Assembly (NCBI RefSeq): GCF_033880585.1
Contig: NZ_CP137624.1
Location: 2,577,501 to 2,641,500 of the forward strand
Direction of reading: 5' to 3'
From: Lysinibacillus louembei
Lineage (GTDB): Bacteria; Bacillota; Bacilli; Bacillales_A; Planococcaceae
Length of the DNA: 64,000 bases
Shown here: piece after piece, positions 27,960 through 37,461 of the stretch
Layout of the letters: each line of letters begins with the position of its first letter
Position numbering within the stretch: the first letter of the stretch is position 1
Program-made: the position numbers and the translations under genes
The notes under the pieces: generated by a model
What the model was told of the DNA's origin: nothing
Seen by the model: the letters and a program-made list of their open reading frames with translations, nothing else
The model's database searches: none

Positions 27960-29216
27960 ATGTTTCAAACGATGCAGCAATGTACAGATTTTATTTTTCA
28001 ATTAAAGGCAAGCAGCTATAAAGGCGCGCCGTTGGAGGCAATGAGCAAAATATTGGCAGCGCTTGGACATCCAGAGCGTAAAACGAAATTTATTCATTTT
28101 GCAGGCTCTAATGGCAAAGGCTCAACATTAAATGCGACGAGAGAAATTTTAATGGCGCATGACTGGACTGTAGGCGCTTTTATTTCACCACATTTAGAGC
28201 GAGCAAATGAGCGCATTACGATTAATCAGCAAGAAATTTCAGACGAGCAGTTTTTACGCTATGCCAATGCGGTAGCACAGGCTGTCGAGGAGCAGTTAAA
28301 CGGGCAATTTCCAAGCTTTTTTGAAGTCGTGACATGTATTGCACTTCAGCATTTTGCAGAGGAAGAGGTCGATATTGCATTGCTTGAGACAGGTATTGGT
28401 GGAAGGCTTGATGCGACAAATGTTGTGATACCTGAAGTGAGTGTCATTACAACAATTTCGTTGGAGCATACGGATTTATTAGGTGATACACATGCACTAA
28501 TTGCGGCTGAAAAGGCAGGCATTATTAAAAAAGGTAAGCCTGTCGTTGTTGGTGTGGAGCATCCAGAGGCGAGAGAGACTATTCGCCAAATCGCACAGCA
28601 GCAGGAGGCACCAAGCTATTTATTGCATGAATCGTTTCAGGTTGAGCGCTTGGCAAATGGGGCATTTCATTATAAAGGGGATTGTAGCATTTCTAATATT
28701 CAACCAGCGATGGAAGGGATACATCAGCAAAATAACGCAGCCTTAGCGATTACAGCGAGCAAGCTAGTGTTAAGGGAGCTTAGAGAGGAAGCAGTGCGTG
28801 TGGCGTTACATCGTGCCAAGTGGCAAGGTCGCTTTGAGCGCTTTGGCACAAATCTTATTTTAGATGGTGCACATAATTCAGAAGGAACGGCTGCCTTAAT
28901 TCAAACATTGCAGCAAGTAGAGCCAAATAAAAAATACCATTTTCTCTATGCGGCATTGCAGGATAAAGATCATGCTGTGAGCATTCAAATAATGGAGCAA
29001 GTCGCGACTGCACTGTATTTCACAACAATTCAGATGCCGCGTGCGATGTCAGCCCAGGCTTTGGCAGCACAAAGTCCCAATTCACATATTGTAGAGGATT
29101 GGGCAAAATTTTTAGCGGAGCAACAATTGGCAGAGGACGAGTTGCTCATTATCACGGGCTCCCTCTACTTTATTGGTGAGGTACGTACATTTTTAACACA
29201 GCGAGGTGTGCAATGA
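27960..29216 (+). CDS. folC: Folylpolyglutamate synthase/dihydrofolate synthase family protein, copy 1
   Basis: Mur-ligase-type enzyme adding glutamate to folates. The 418-residue protein has the P-loop GSNGKGST, the family pattern ERITINQQEIS, ETGIGGRLDATNVV, SLEHTDLLG, AEKAGIIK and the C-domain LILDGAHNSEG. It is followed, with a 4-nt ATGA overlap, by a second full-length paralogue. Single folC is usual at this place, so which copy is the main folate enzyme cannot be told from sequence; copy 1 keeps the canonical GIGGRLDATN. Confidence 0.88.
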   Translation: MFQTMQQCTDFIFQLKASSYKGAPLEAMSKILAALGHPERKTKFIHFAGSNGKGSTLNATREILMAHDWTVGAFISPHLERANERITINQQEISDEQFLRYANAVAQAVEEQLNGQFPSFFEVVTCIALQHFAEEEVDIALLETGIGGRLDATNVVIPEVSVITTISLEHTDLLGDTHALIAAEKAGIIKKGKPVVVGVEHPEARETIRQIAQQQEAPSYLLHESFQVERLANGAFHYKGDCSISNIQPAMEGIHQQNNAALAITASKLVLRELREEAVRVALHRAKWQGRFERFGTNLILDGAHNSEGTAALIQTLQQVEPNKKYHFLYAALQDKDHAVSIQIMEQVATALYFTTIQMPRAMSAQALAAQSPNSHIVEDWAKFLAEQQLAEDELLIITGSLYFIGEVRTFLTQRGVQ

Positions 29217-30430
29217 TACCGAAATTGGATGAATATAAAAAACGTTGGCAATTGCCAAGTGACGATGTGATTAAGCCAGGCTTGCAACGCATGTTACAGG
29301 CATTGCAACAGCTTGGGCAGCCACAGCAATCATTGCAGGTCATTCATTTCGCAGGCACGAACGGCAAGGGCTCGACATTGACATTCGTTGAGCAAATGGC
29401 TAGAGAGCATGGCTTAACGGTGGGTAAATTTATGTCACCGTGTATTGTCGATGTACATGACCAAATTCAAATGAATGGACAACCTATTACGCAAGCACAA
29501 ATGGATGCAGGTTTCAAACAGATGGTGACAGCAGGGCTACAAAATTTATTAACAGATTTTGAGCTACTAACATGTGCAGCATTGCAGCATTTTCACAATG
29601 AGCAGGTGGACTTAGTATTGCTGGAGGCAGGTATGGGAGGGCGTGAGGATAGTACAAATATCGTGATGCCTATCGTTTCCGTTATTCCAAGCATTGCCCT
29701 AGAACATACCAATTTTTTAGGCACAACATTAGCACAGATTGCGGCACATAAGGCAGGCATTATTAAACAGGAAAGACCTGTTGTGATTGGGCGTTTGCCT
29801 AAAGAGGCATATGAAGTTGTCAAAGCTGAGGCTCAACATCAAAATGCGCCATTTTTTGCGCTTGGTGAAGCATTTGAAATTGATGGGACAACATATCATC
29901 ATAAAGCACGTCAGCTTGAAATTCGTAACTTGCAAAGAAGGCTTTTGGGCACGCATCAAGGGGAGAATATGGCAGTTGCGATTACCTCCTTTTTAGAGGC
30001 TGCCGCCACCCTTTCCATAGCAGTTGATATAGCTGCCATTGAACGTGCTGTCTATGCCGCACAAGTAGCTGGGCGCTTTGAGCAAGTATTGCCACATGTT
30101 TATTTCGACGGTGCACATAACCCAGCGAGCATTGCGGCACTTGTCCAAACAATTCAGCAGCAATTTCCGAATGAACAAGTGGAAATTGTGTTAGGAATGC
30201 TAGCAGATAAAGATGTCGCACAGGCGATACAGCTACTAGCAACTGTCGCTAGCAAATTTATTTTTGTCGATTTTGACAATCCACGTGCAATGAAGGCAAC
30301 GCAAATGCTTGAAATGCAGGCTGGCACAATCATGACATTGCCACAAGCTGCAAATTATTTAAAGCACGATTGCAAGACGAAAATTGTCACAGGCTCCTTA
30401 TATTTATTAAGCGAGCTACGAGCTTTGTAG
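29213..30430 (+). CDS. Folylpolyglutamate synthase family protein, copy 2
   Basis: A 405-residue paralogue of the gene before it, translationally coupled by ATGA overlap. The ligase motifs are kept: HFAGTNGKGST P-loop, EAGMGGREDSTNIV (where typical FolC has G.GGR.DaTN), SIALEHTNFLG, AHKAGIIK and YFDGAHNPAS. The N-terminal IKPGLQRMLQAL is closer to classic Bacillus FolC (GIKPGLKRM) than copy 1 is. Possibly the two share dihydrofolate synthase and polyglutamylation, or one has moved to another substrate. Confidence 0.82.
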   Translation: MIPKLDEYKKRWQLPSDDVIKPGLQRMLQALQQLGQPQQSLQVIHFAGTNGKGSTLTFVEQMAREHGLTVGKFMSPCIVDVHDQIQMNGQPITQAQMDAGFKQMVTAGLQNLLTDFELLTCAALQHFHNEQVDLVLLEAGMGGREDSTNIVMPIVSVIPSIALEHTNFLGTTLAQIAAHKAGIIKQERPVVIGRLPKEAYEVVKAEAQHQNAPFFALGEAFEIDGTTYHHKARQLEIRNLQRRLLGTHQGENMAVAITSFLEAAATLSIAVDIAAIERAVYAAQVAGRFEQVLPHVYFDGAHNPASIAALVQTIQQQFPNEQVEIVLGMLADKDVAQAIQLLATVASKFIFVDFDNPRAMKATQMLEMQAGTIMTLPQAANYLKHDCKTKIVTGSLYLLSELRAL

Positions 30431-30451
30431 AAAAATAGCGAAAACTTTTTT

Positions 30452-30482
30452 GGCGAGACTGACATAAGTCTTGCCTTTTTTC
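30452..30482 (+). terminator. Terminator after the folC pair
   Basis: GGCGAGACT (30452-30460) pairs with AGTCTTGCC (30467-30475), one G.U pair, followed by TTTTTTT. Confidence 0.85.
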
Positions 30483-30522
30483 ATAGCAAATTTGCTACGG
30501 TACTTATAAGGTGGTGAAAAGC

Positions 30523-31101
30523 ATGCGAAAAAATGAATGGATTCGAGCCGCGTTACTAGGAGTTGCCTCAGGATTAGTTGGTGTTGCGCTATTTGTCGTC
30601 GTGTTAAATTTTGTAGGTAAGGAGGAAGTGAAGGAGGAAGTTCTACCAGTCCAACAAGAGGTCATTGAAGAAGAGAATGCTTCTTTTTATGCGAGTCAGC
30701 ATGGGCTTTTTTCAAGTAAGGAAGGGGCACAGCAATTTATTGCAGAAAATCCCCTTTTGAATAAAGCAGCGATTATTGAAGTAAATCAACAATTTTTCGT
30801 TTGGTCAGCACTTGCGACAAATAAGCAACCAGAATCGTTAACGCCATCTGCTTTTTTTAAGCAATTGTCGGTTGTTGCTGGATGTACAGAGCCAACGCTA
30901 CAAAAATTACCTGAAATTTTAATGGATGAAAAGTATCTAAAAAATTATTTTGAACAAACGCCAAAAGAAGGGGAAGTGCCCGCTGATTGGGGAAAGATAC
31001 TTACAGCTGTATCAAGCCTTTCCAATGATATCAACGTCATGCGCTTACATCTTTTAGTCCATTATTATGGGGAAAATGACTGTTTGAAAATTGAGTTTTG
31101 A
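30523..31101 (+). CDS. SpoIIB-like membrane protein with SPOR-like domain (tentative)
   Basis: A 192-residue protein with a single N-terminal TM segment (ALLGVASGLVGVALFVVVLNFV) and an outside part. Residues about 55-95 (FYASQHGLFSSKEGAQQFI, then AAIIEVNQQFFVWSAL) look like a SPOR/sporulation-related peptidoglycan-binding repeat. It occupies the slot of spoIIB, between folC and maf, in B. subtilis, where SpoIIB helps dissolve septal wall at engulfment. ATG 30523 follows AAGGTGGTG; two upstream in-frame GTG codons are inside that box. comC, also expected here, is absent. Confidence 0.55.
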   Translation: MRKNEWIRAALLGVASGLVGVALFVVVLNFVGKEEVKEEVLPVQQEVIEEENASFYASQHGLFSSKEGAQQFIAENPLLNKAAIIEVNQQFFVWSALATNKQPESLTPSAFFKQLSVVAGCTEPTLQKLPEILMDEKYLKNYFEQTPKEGEVPADWGKILTAVSSLSNDINVMRLHLLVHYYGENDCLKIEF

Positions 31102-31199
31102 GTAGCTGTTTTTCGGGCAAAATTTAAATTTGGACATTTGATAAAATTGTTCAAAAATGACTTTCTCCGCTATGATAGAGCTAGTAGGAGGAGATTTGA

Positions 31200-31787
31200 A
31201 TGAATATTATTGCACAAACAGAATTTGTACTGGCGTCAGCATCACCAAGACGCAAGGAGCTATTAGCGCAGCTAGGTATAGCGTTTGAGGTCATAACAAG
31301 TAACGTAGAAGAAACAAGTGTACAAGCGCAATCTGTCGAACAGTATGTGCAGGAGGTTGCCCGTTTGAAAACACGAGATGTCGCTGCACAATGTGGGAAG
31401 AAAACGGTAATTGGCGCTGATACAATTGTTGTCTTTCAAGACCGTTTACTACATAAGCCTAAAAATCGTGCAGAAGCGATTACCCATTTACAGGCGTTAT
31501 CTGGCAATGCCCATCGCGTATTGACGGCAGTGGTCATTATTCAACCAGATGGTGAGGAAACGGTTTTTGTAGAAGAAACAGTTGTGAAATTTAAGCAGCT
31601 ATCCTTTGAGCTAATTGAAGCGTATGTTGATTCTGGTGATCCATTTGATAAAGCAGGAGGCTACGGTATCCAAACACATGGTGCTCTTTTTGTTGAACGA
31701 ATCGAAGGTGACTATAACAATGTCGTAGGGTTTCCGTTAGCCTCGTTATTTGAACAGCTCATTCATCTGCGCCTCCTAACATTTTAA
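31200..31787 (+). CDS. maf: Maf family nucleoside triphosphate pyrophosphatase
   Basis: House-cleaning pyrophosphatase acting on dTTP/UTP and modified nucleotides, linked to septum control. The 195-residue protein has the Maf start FVLASASPRRKELL, the GADTIVVF and PKNRAEAI motifs and FDKAGGYGIQ. The RBS AGGAGGAG precedes ATG 31200. It precedes radC as in other Bacillales. Confidence 0.94.
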   Translation: MNIIAQTEFVLASASPRRKELLAQLGIAFEVITSNVEETSVQAQSVEQYVQEVARLKTRDVAAQCGKKTVIGADTIVVFQDRLLHKPKNRAEAITHLQALSGNAHRVLTAVVIIQPDGEETVFVEETVVKFKQLSFELIEAYVDSGDPFDKAGGYGIQTHGALFVERIEGDYNNVVGFPLASLFEQLIHLRLLTF

Positions 31788-31810
31788 CGGAAAGGTTGTG
31801 AAGCCATCGT

Positions 31811-32450
31811 ATGTCAATGCTCCCAGAATTGAAAATTCGCGATGTCCATGAAGCAGATCGCCCTAGAGAACGCCTCATACGTCAAGGGGCAGAAAGCTTA
31901 TCGAATCAAGAATTACTGGCCATTCTATTACGGACAGGCACAAAAGAATCCTCAGTGCTCGCACTCGCCAACCGAGTACTGGTGGATTTTGAAAAACTCC
32001 ACGCATTAAAGCATGCCACATTTGAAGAAATAACATCCATTAAAGGTATCGGCGAAGCGAAAGCTGTACAATTATTAGCTGCCATTGAGCTAGGAAGGCG
32101 TCTCGCACAAAAGGAAATAGATTCCCGCTACACCATCCGCTCACCCGAAGATGCCGCTACTTTTTTAATGCCTGAAATGGAGCCTTTAACACAGGAACAT
32201 TTCGTGGCGCTTTTCCTCAATACGAAAAATCAAATTATCCACAAGCAAACCATTTTTATCGGCTCACTTAATGCCTCCATTGTGCATCCTAGAGAGCTTT
32301 ATCGAGAAGCAATTAAGCGTTCGGCTGCTTCTATTATTTGCGCACACAATCACCCTTCTGGAAGTGCAGCGCCGAGTCCAGAGGATATAGAAGTGACGCT
32401 TCGCTTACAAGAGGCTGGGGTCATTATTGGGATTGAACTTTTAGATCATG
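31811..32450 (+). CDS. radC: RadC-family protein, exon 1 (gene split by group II intron)
   Basis: The first 213 codons plus one base of radC. Visible are the N-terminal helix-hairpin-helix region (LRTGTKESSVLALANRVL, ITSIKGIGEAKAVQLLAAIELG) and the JAMM metalloprotease-type motif HNHPSGSAAPSPEDIEVT, which is intact. The reading frame ends in LLDH plus the G of the next codon; unspliced reading would add GARCS and stop at 32467. Joining base 32450 to 35151 restores LLDHVIIGNHQYISMKEQG and a 230-residue protein, the family's length. The cellular role of RadC is debated (MPN/JAMM hydrolase fold). Confidence 0.92.
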
Positions 32451-35150
32451 GTGCGCGTTGTTCCTAGACAATCTGCATAGTAATATGCAATAAAACTAGG
32501 CAAAGATATCTATCTTTGAACTTTACACTCGAATAGGTGGGTGAAATTCCAACTCATCGTTAAATGTTGGTAACGGTGCTCTGAGACTCCGACATGCATA
32601 ATCGGTTAACTACTTTTGTGTATGAAGCTCGGTAAAGACGCTGAAAAACGGACCTGCGAAGTGGTTAGTGAAGTAAGCGGGAGGCTATAAAACTGTCATG
32701 CTGACTCACCAGGAATCCTCGTATGTACGGCTCGTAAAGACAGAGGGAAACAAAATGAAGTTTCTCACTTCTGTAAAAGAAGTTTAATCGTGGATTTTGT
32801 ATTTGTGGTTGCAAAATCTACACTACTCCTACAAAGGAATAGTGTCTTGCGTCCTTCCAACAGTGGGCAAAAAGATGATTAACGGGTTAAAGAGGACAGC
32901 TAAAACAGTTATGAAAAGCTAAAGTGTAAGGAACAACGGAACCATAGAAGATGATGGTAAGAGGAGTTAACCTCAAAGCATCTAAATTGGAGGAAATGCC
33001 AATTGAATCTATGGGGCAGCAGCCCGTAGTAGTTTTGAAGTTTCTGTAATGGAAATGGAGCGAAGGGGCATAGTCAGTTTGATTATTAAAATTAAATCAA
33101 CTTGTTAGGGAAGCCGTTTGAGCATACCTGATTAAAACCTTGCATTCTCCCATAAGGAGGAATCGCAATGGAACAAAAATCTAACTATCTAAAATCAGAA
33201 CAAGAATTAAGAGTTAAACAGGACGAATTATACAATAAAACCATTGAAGGTTTACAACAAAATGGTCAAGCCCCAAGTCATAAGGATTTATTGGAATTGA
33301 TGGCAAGCGAAGCAACAATACTTACGGCTATCCACCGCATTAAAGCAAATAAAGGAAGTCGTACTGCTGGAAGTGACCATAAACTGATGAAGCCTGATAT
33401 CTTACAAGCGGATTACCCCAAAGTTATACAATCCGTACAAGAAAGCCTTCGATATTATCGTCCAAAACCAATAAAAAGAAAGTACATTCCAAAAGCCAAC
33501 TCCAAAGAATTACGTCCTTTAGGCATACCTAGCATTATAGACAGGGTTGTTCAAGAATGTGTAAGACTGATTACGGAACCTATTCTAGAAGCTCAATTTT
33601 TCCAACACTCATATGGATTTAGACCTATGCGTGATTCAAGCATGGCCTCTGTTCGAATAACGGATATTGTCCATATTACGGGTCACTATTGGGTAATTGA
33701 GGGAGACATTAGTAACTTCTTCGATTGCGTTAACCATACAGTTTTGATTAAAAAACTATGGAATATGGGAATCAGGGACAGACGTGTGCTAATGATTATT
33801 AAGGCAATGCTAAAAGCAGGAATCATGGGAGAATTGAAAGAAAACCCAATTGGAACACCTCAAGGGGGAATAATTTCCCCATTACTAGCGAATGTTTACC
33901 TTCATTCATTTGACCAATGGGTGACTAGAGAATGGGAAAATAAGAAAACACAATATCCGTACGCACACAAATATAAACAGTTTGATAGATTACGGAAAAC
34001 AACACATTTGAAAGAAACATACCTTGTGCGATATGCAGACGATTGGGTACTCATCACTAGCTCAAAACGTAATGCGGAAAAATGGAAGTACAGAATTACA
34101 AAATATTTAAAAGAGCGATTAAAACTAGCATTATCCGAACAAAAAACGCTCATAACAGATATTAGAAGACGACCAATAAAATTTCTCGGCTTTGAAATCA
34201 AGGCGATCAAAGGAAAAGCGAAAAATAACCACATACTCGTTAGTAAACCAAATCAAAAGCGATTGGAAGAAAAGGTAAAAGAGATTCATAAAACCATTAA
34301 GAAAATCAAAGGCGCAACCAAGAAAGATGATTTGATTCATTGGATCAATCTTATTAACTCCAAGATAAGAGGGCTCATTCAATACTATGAATGTACAACT
34401 CAAGTAAACGTGTATTTACACAAGTATGCAGACAAACTTCATTATGCGGCTTACTTAAAACTACAGAAACATGGTGGTTATAAGTTGCCTGCGAAACAAG
34501 TGGACAATTTACAGTCAGTACACGAGAAGTACAGTACTAAAATACCGGTAATAGAATATAACGATTTGAAAATTGGTGTAACTAGGTTGGATTTCTGCAC
34601 GTGGCAAAAAGCTAAAAACAAAAGTCCTAAAGAAACACCATACACCGAACAAGGACGACAGATTTATATGAATAGGACTGGTAAAAAACCTGTAAAAGTA
34701 AGAGCTGATGAGCTACTTAGTTTGAATTGGTCTAAGATAATCAGAATCGGACATAAAGAAAAATTATACAACTTTGAATATTTTATGAATCGTGCCTATA
34801 CTTTTAATCGAGATAAAGGAAGATGTCGAGTATGTAAAGAGGTGTTACAGGGGGATGATATCTATATACACCATATCAGCCCAAAACTACCTCTTGATGA
34901 AGTGAATCGTGTTCCAAATCTTGCTTCTATGCATGAAAGTTGTCACCAGATGATACACAGTTCGAAAGATTACTCATCGGTCGGGAAGAAAAAGTGGGAA
35001 AAAATTCTTGGTTTTAGAGAAAAGTTGAATTTAGTTTAATAATTAGATTGATGGAACGCCGTATGAGGTGAAAGTCTCACGTACGGTGTGAAGTGGGGGA
35101 AAAGAGTTCCTAGCGAGTAATGTCGAGGTTGTCTCTTACCTATCACTATT
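32451..35150 (+). mobile_element. Group II intron inserted in radC
   Basis: A 2700-bp element beginning GTGCGCG (bacterial group II 5' consensus GUGYG) and ending CACTAT (AY end). About 700 bases of structured RNA (domains I-III) precede the encoded protein. Domain V is recognisable at about 35053-35090 (CGCCGTATGAG, GTGAAAGT, CTCACGTACGGTG), followed by a domain VI stem to 35150. Excision joins radC exactly in frame. Encoding a protein with reverse transcriptase, maturase and HNH domains, it should be a mobile retroelement able to home to radC. Confidence 0.93.
33168..35039 (+). CDS. Group II intron reverse transcriptase/maturase with HNH endonuclease (LtrA-like)
   Basis: A 623-residue intron-encoded protein sited in domain IV. 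Reverse transcriptase blocks are visible: ELRPLGIPSIIDRVVQE, YGFRPMRDSS, EGDISNFFDCVNH, GTPQGGIISPLLANVYL and the catalytic YADD at 289-292. The maturase X domain covers about 370-470. The C-terminal HNH nuclease has CRVCK, IHHISP and ESCHQMIHS. All catalytic residues look intact, so splicing and target-primed insertion are plausible. AAGGAGG at 33153-33159 precedes ATG 33168. Confidence 0.95.
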   Translation: MEQKSNYLKSEQELRVKQDELYNKTIEGLQQNGQAPSHKDLLELMASEATILTAIHRIKANKGSRTAGSDHKLMKPDILQADYPKVIQSVQESLRYYRPKPIKRKYIPKANSKELRPLGIPSIIDRVVQECVRLITEPILEAQFFQHSYGFRPMRDSSMASVRITDIVHITGHYWVIEGDISNFFDCVNHTVLIKKLWNMGIRDRRVLMIIKAMLKAGIMGELKENPIGTPQGGIISPLLANVYLHSFDQWVTREWENKKTQYPYAHKYKQFDRLRKTTHLKETYLVRYADDWVLITSSKRNAEKWKYRITKYLKERLKLALSEQKTLITDIRRRPIKFLGFEIKAIKGKAKNNHILVSKPNQKRLEEKVKEIHKTIKKIKGATKKDDLIHWINLINSKIRGLIQYYECTTQVNVYLHKYADKLHYAAYLKLQKHGGYKLPAKQVDNLQSVHEKYSTKIPVIEYNDLKIGVTRLDFCTWQKAKNKSPKETPYTEQGRQIYMNRTGKKPVKVRADELLSLNWSKIIRIGHKEKLYNFEYFMNRAYTFNRDKGRCRVCKEVLQGDDIYIHHISPKLPLDEVNRVPNLASMHESCHQMIHSSKDYSSVGKKKWEKILGFREKLNLV

Positions 35151-35203
35151 AATTATTGGCAATCATCAATATATCAGCATGAAAGAACAAGGTTTAATGT
35201 AAA
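35151..35203 (+). CDS. radC: RadC-family protein, exon 2
   Basis: The last 53 bases of radC. Read with the G of exon 1, they give VIIGNHQYISMKEQGLM and TAA at 35201-35203; RadC proteins end with HxxIGxxxxxSxKExG-L/Y, so the match is clear. There is no start or RBS of its own; the product depends on intron splicing. Confidence 0.88.
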
Positions 35204-35212
35204 TAAAAACTA

Positions 35213-35260
35213 GCGTGAGGAAATTTCGTTTGATAAACGAACCTTTCTCGCGCTTTTTCG
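35213..35260 (+). terminator. Terminator after radC
   Basis: AGCGTGAGGAAA (35213-35224) pairs imperfectly with TTTCTCGCGCT (35245-35255); inside, TTCGTTT pairs with AAACGAA. TTTTTC follows. Confidence 0.75.
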
Positions 35261-35520
35261 TCATTATTTTGCAATGAAACTGTAAAAATAGTGGGTGATT
35301 TTTCATTTGTTTCCCGCTGTGAGAACGAATACAATAGAAAAGTGGGTAAAAGAAAAGATATTTATCAGGTTTTGCACGATATCACACTATAATTTTTAAC
35401 ATTTATCCGCTATAATTAAGCGTATCGTTTAGATAAGCTACATGCTGTAAATAATATGGTGACATAGCAGCTTCGTTAAAAAAATAAAAACACGCTTTAC
35501 GAGGAAAGGAAGTACAGAAA
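35260..35520 (+). promoter_or_regulatory. Upstream region of mreB
   Basis: A 260-base AT-rich non-coding stretch between radC and mreB. Two TATAAT hexamers are visible, at 35388-35393 and 35411-35416, neither with a good -35 at 17 bp. No ORF or other structure is seen. The mreB RBS (AGGAAAGGAAG) lies at the end. Confidence 0.4.
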
Positions 35521-36540
35521 TTGTTTGGAATTGGAAATAAGGATGTCGGGATTGACCTAGGCACAGCAAATACACTTGTTTTTGTTAAAGGAAAAGGAAT
35601 CGTTTTACGTGAGCCTTCAGTAGTGGCGAAAAATGTCAAAACAGGGGACATCGTGGCGGTAGGTAATGATGCGAAAAATATGATTGGACGTACACCAGGC
35701 TCTATCGTAGCGATTCGTCCAATGAAAGATGGCGTTATCGCAGATTTTGATATTACAACAGCAATGATTCAATATTATTTAAAGGAAGCATTAAAAAACT
35801 CAGGTTCAAATTGGAAAAAACCAAATGTAATGATTTGTGTGCCATATGGCATTACATCAGTTGAACAACGCGCAGTAATTGATGCATCGCGTCAAGCAGG
35901 AGCAAAGGATGCCTTTACGATTGAAGAGCCATTTGCAGCAGCAATCGGTGCGAATTTACCTGTTTGGGACCCAACAGGTTCAATGGTTGTTGATATCGGT
36001 GGTGGTACAACGGAGGTAGCCGTTATTTCACTTGGCGGTATTGTAACAAGCGAATCTGTTCGTATCGGCGGCGATGCGATGGACCAAGCAATCATTGGCT
36101 ATATTCGCAAAACATATAATTTAACGATTGGTGAGCGTACAGCTGAAGCAATTAAAATGGAAATTGGTAGTGCACGTGCAGAGGGCAATACAGCATCTAT
36201 GGACATTAGAGGACGCGATCTTGTAACAGGCTTACCTAAAACAATTGAAATTACTGCACAGGAAATTTCAGAGTCTTTACGTGAAGCGGTATCGGCAATT
36301 ATTGATGGTGTGAAGCGCACGTTAGAGCAAACGCCACCTGAATTATCAGCAGACGTAATGGAACGCGGAATCGTGTTAACAGGCGGTGGTGCTTTATTGC
36401 AGAACTTGGATAAAGTGATTAGCGCTGAAACAAATATGCCAGTATTTATTGCTGAAGATCCGTTAGATTGTGTGGCAATTGGGACAGGTAAGGCGTTAGA
36501 TAATATCGACTTAATTCGTGCACAGCAATTAAAAGGATAA
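35521..36540 (+). CDS. mreB: Rod shape-determining protein MreB
   Basis: Actin-like filament protein positioning the lateral wall synthesis machinery. The 339-residue chain has phosphate-1 motif [10 protein letters not shown], the connect-1 and phosphate-2 region ([16 protein letters not shown]) and the adenosine motif [15 protein letters not shown] start at 35521 (B. subtilis MreB also begins MFGIG) with AGGAAAGGAAG upstream. It heads mreBCD-minCD as in B. subtilis. Confidence 0.97.
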   Translation: MFGIGNKDVGIDLGTANTLVFVKGKGIVLREPSVVAKNVKTGDIVAVGNDAKNMIGRTPGSIVAIRPMKDGVIADFDITTAMIQYYLKEALKNSGSNWKKPNVMICVPYGITSVEQRAVIDASRQAGAKDAFTIEEPFAAAIGANLPVWDPTGSMVVDIGGGTTEVAVISLGGIVTSESVRIGGDAMDQAIIGYIRKTYNLTIGERTAEAIKMEIGSARAEGNTASMDIRGRDLVTGLPKTIEITAQEISESLREAVSAIIDGVKRTLEQTPPELSADVMERGIVLTGGGALLQNLDKVISAETNMPVFIAEDPLDCVAIGTGKALDNIDLIRAQQLKG

Positions 36541-36552
36541 GGTGAGGAAACA

Positions 36553-37461
36553 ATGCCACATTTTTCAAATAAAAAAATTATCGTGTTGTTAGTTAGCACA
36601 GTTTTTCTAGTGGCATTGATTGGCTTCTCGTTAAGCAATCGTCATAATGCAACATTACCTCAACAAATTATTAAGGATACTGTTGGCTTTGCGCAATCAC
36701 TTGTTGCAAAGCCAACAAATTACATAACGGGTATTTATGGTAATATCGAAGCTTTGTTAAATACGTATGACGAAAATAAACGTTTAAAAAGCCGATTGGA
36801 GGATTTTGTTGTTTTGCAATCGGAAGTGGATGGATTAAAGTCAGAAAATAAAAAGCTTCGAGAGCTAATTGACAAGGAAGAAAGCTTGCGAGATTATCAG
36901 CCGATTCATGCAACTGTAATTGCACGAAACCCTGATCAATGGGAAGAAAAAATTATTTTAAATAAAGGCCAAGTGCATGGGATTGAAAAAAACATGGCAG
37001 TTATGACAGCGCAAGGGTTAATTGGTAAGATTATTGCTGTGACGCCATTTACATCTGAAGTGGAACTACTTTACACAAATAATGCGAATTATCGTGTATC
37101 CGCACTTGTGCAAGGCGAAAAAGAAGATATTTCTGGTGTAATTGAAGGATATGATGAAGAGCGTAACGAATTAATTTTAAAGCGCATCAATTCTAGCACA
37201 GAAATAAAAGCTGGCGAGCAAGTCGTATCATCAGGTCTAGGTGGAATTTTCCCGAAAGGTATTTTAATTGGGGAAGTGACAGAAGTAACGACGGAAGATT
37301 TCGGCTTAACGAAAATGGCTTATGTTAAACCAGCAGCAGAATTTTCAATGCTTGAAAATGTGATTATTGCGAAACGTGAAGCAACCGCAATTGATGGCTC
37401 AGATGGTCAAGGCACGAATGCTGATTTAACCAATTTGCCTGAGGAAGAGGGAGAGGAATAG
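36553..37461 (+). CDS. mreC: Rod shape-determining protein MreC
   Basis: A 302-residue bitopic protein: short cytoplasmic start, TM segment about 9-27 (IIVLLVSTVFLVALIGFSL), a coiled coil about 70-110 (LKSRLEDFVVLQSEVDGLKS), then beta-barrel domains (ARNPDQWEEKIILNKGQVHG, GLIGKIIAVTPFTSEVELL). MreC scaffolds penicillin-binding proteins outside the membrane together with MreD. The tail after ~285 is acidic and disordered. mreD starts right at its end. Confidence 0.94.
   Translation: MPHFSNKKIIVLLVSTVFLVALIGFSLSNRHNATLPQQIIKDTVGFAQSLVAKPTNYITGIYGNIEALLNTYDENKRLKSRLEDFVVLQSEVDGLKSENKKLRELIDKEESLRDYQPIHATVIARNPDQWEEKIILNKGQVHGIEKNMAVMTAQGLIGKIIAVTPFTSEVELLYTNNANYRVSALVQGEKEDISGVIEGYDEERNELILKRINSSTEIKAGEQVVSSGLGGIFPKGILIGEVTEVTTEDFGLTKMAYVKPAAEFSMLENVIIAKREATAIDGSDGQGTNADLTNLPEEEGEE

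Noticed and set aside
32451-33167. Considered as a separate non-coding RNA gene or degraded ORFs before the reverse transcriptase
   Set aside because: Starts with the group II 5' consensus and precedes domain IV protein; it is the intron's own RNA domains I-III.
33902-34403. Minus-strand ORFs of 90-110 codons inside the intron-encoded reverse transcriptase
   Set aside because: They are shadows of the RT gene on the opposite strand, without RBS or family match.
35372-35393. TTGCAC and TATAAT upstream of mreB as a sigma-A promoter
   Set aside because: The spacing is only 10 bp, too short for a normal -35/-10 pair; the TATAAT is kept as a candidate without its -35.
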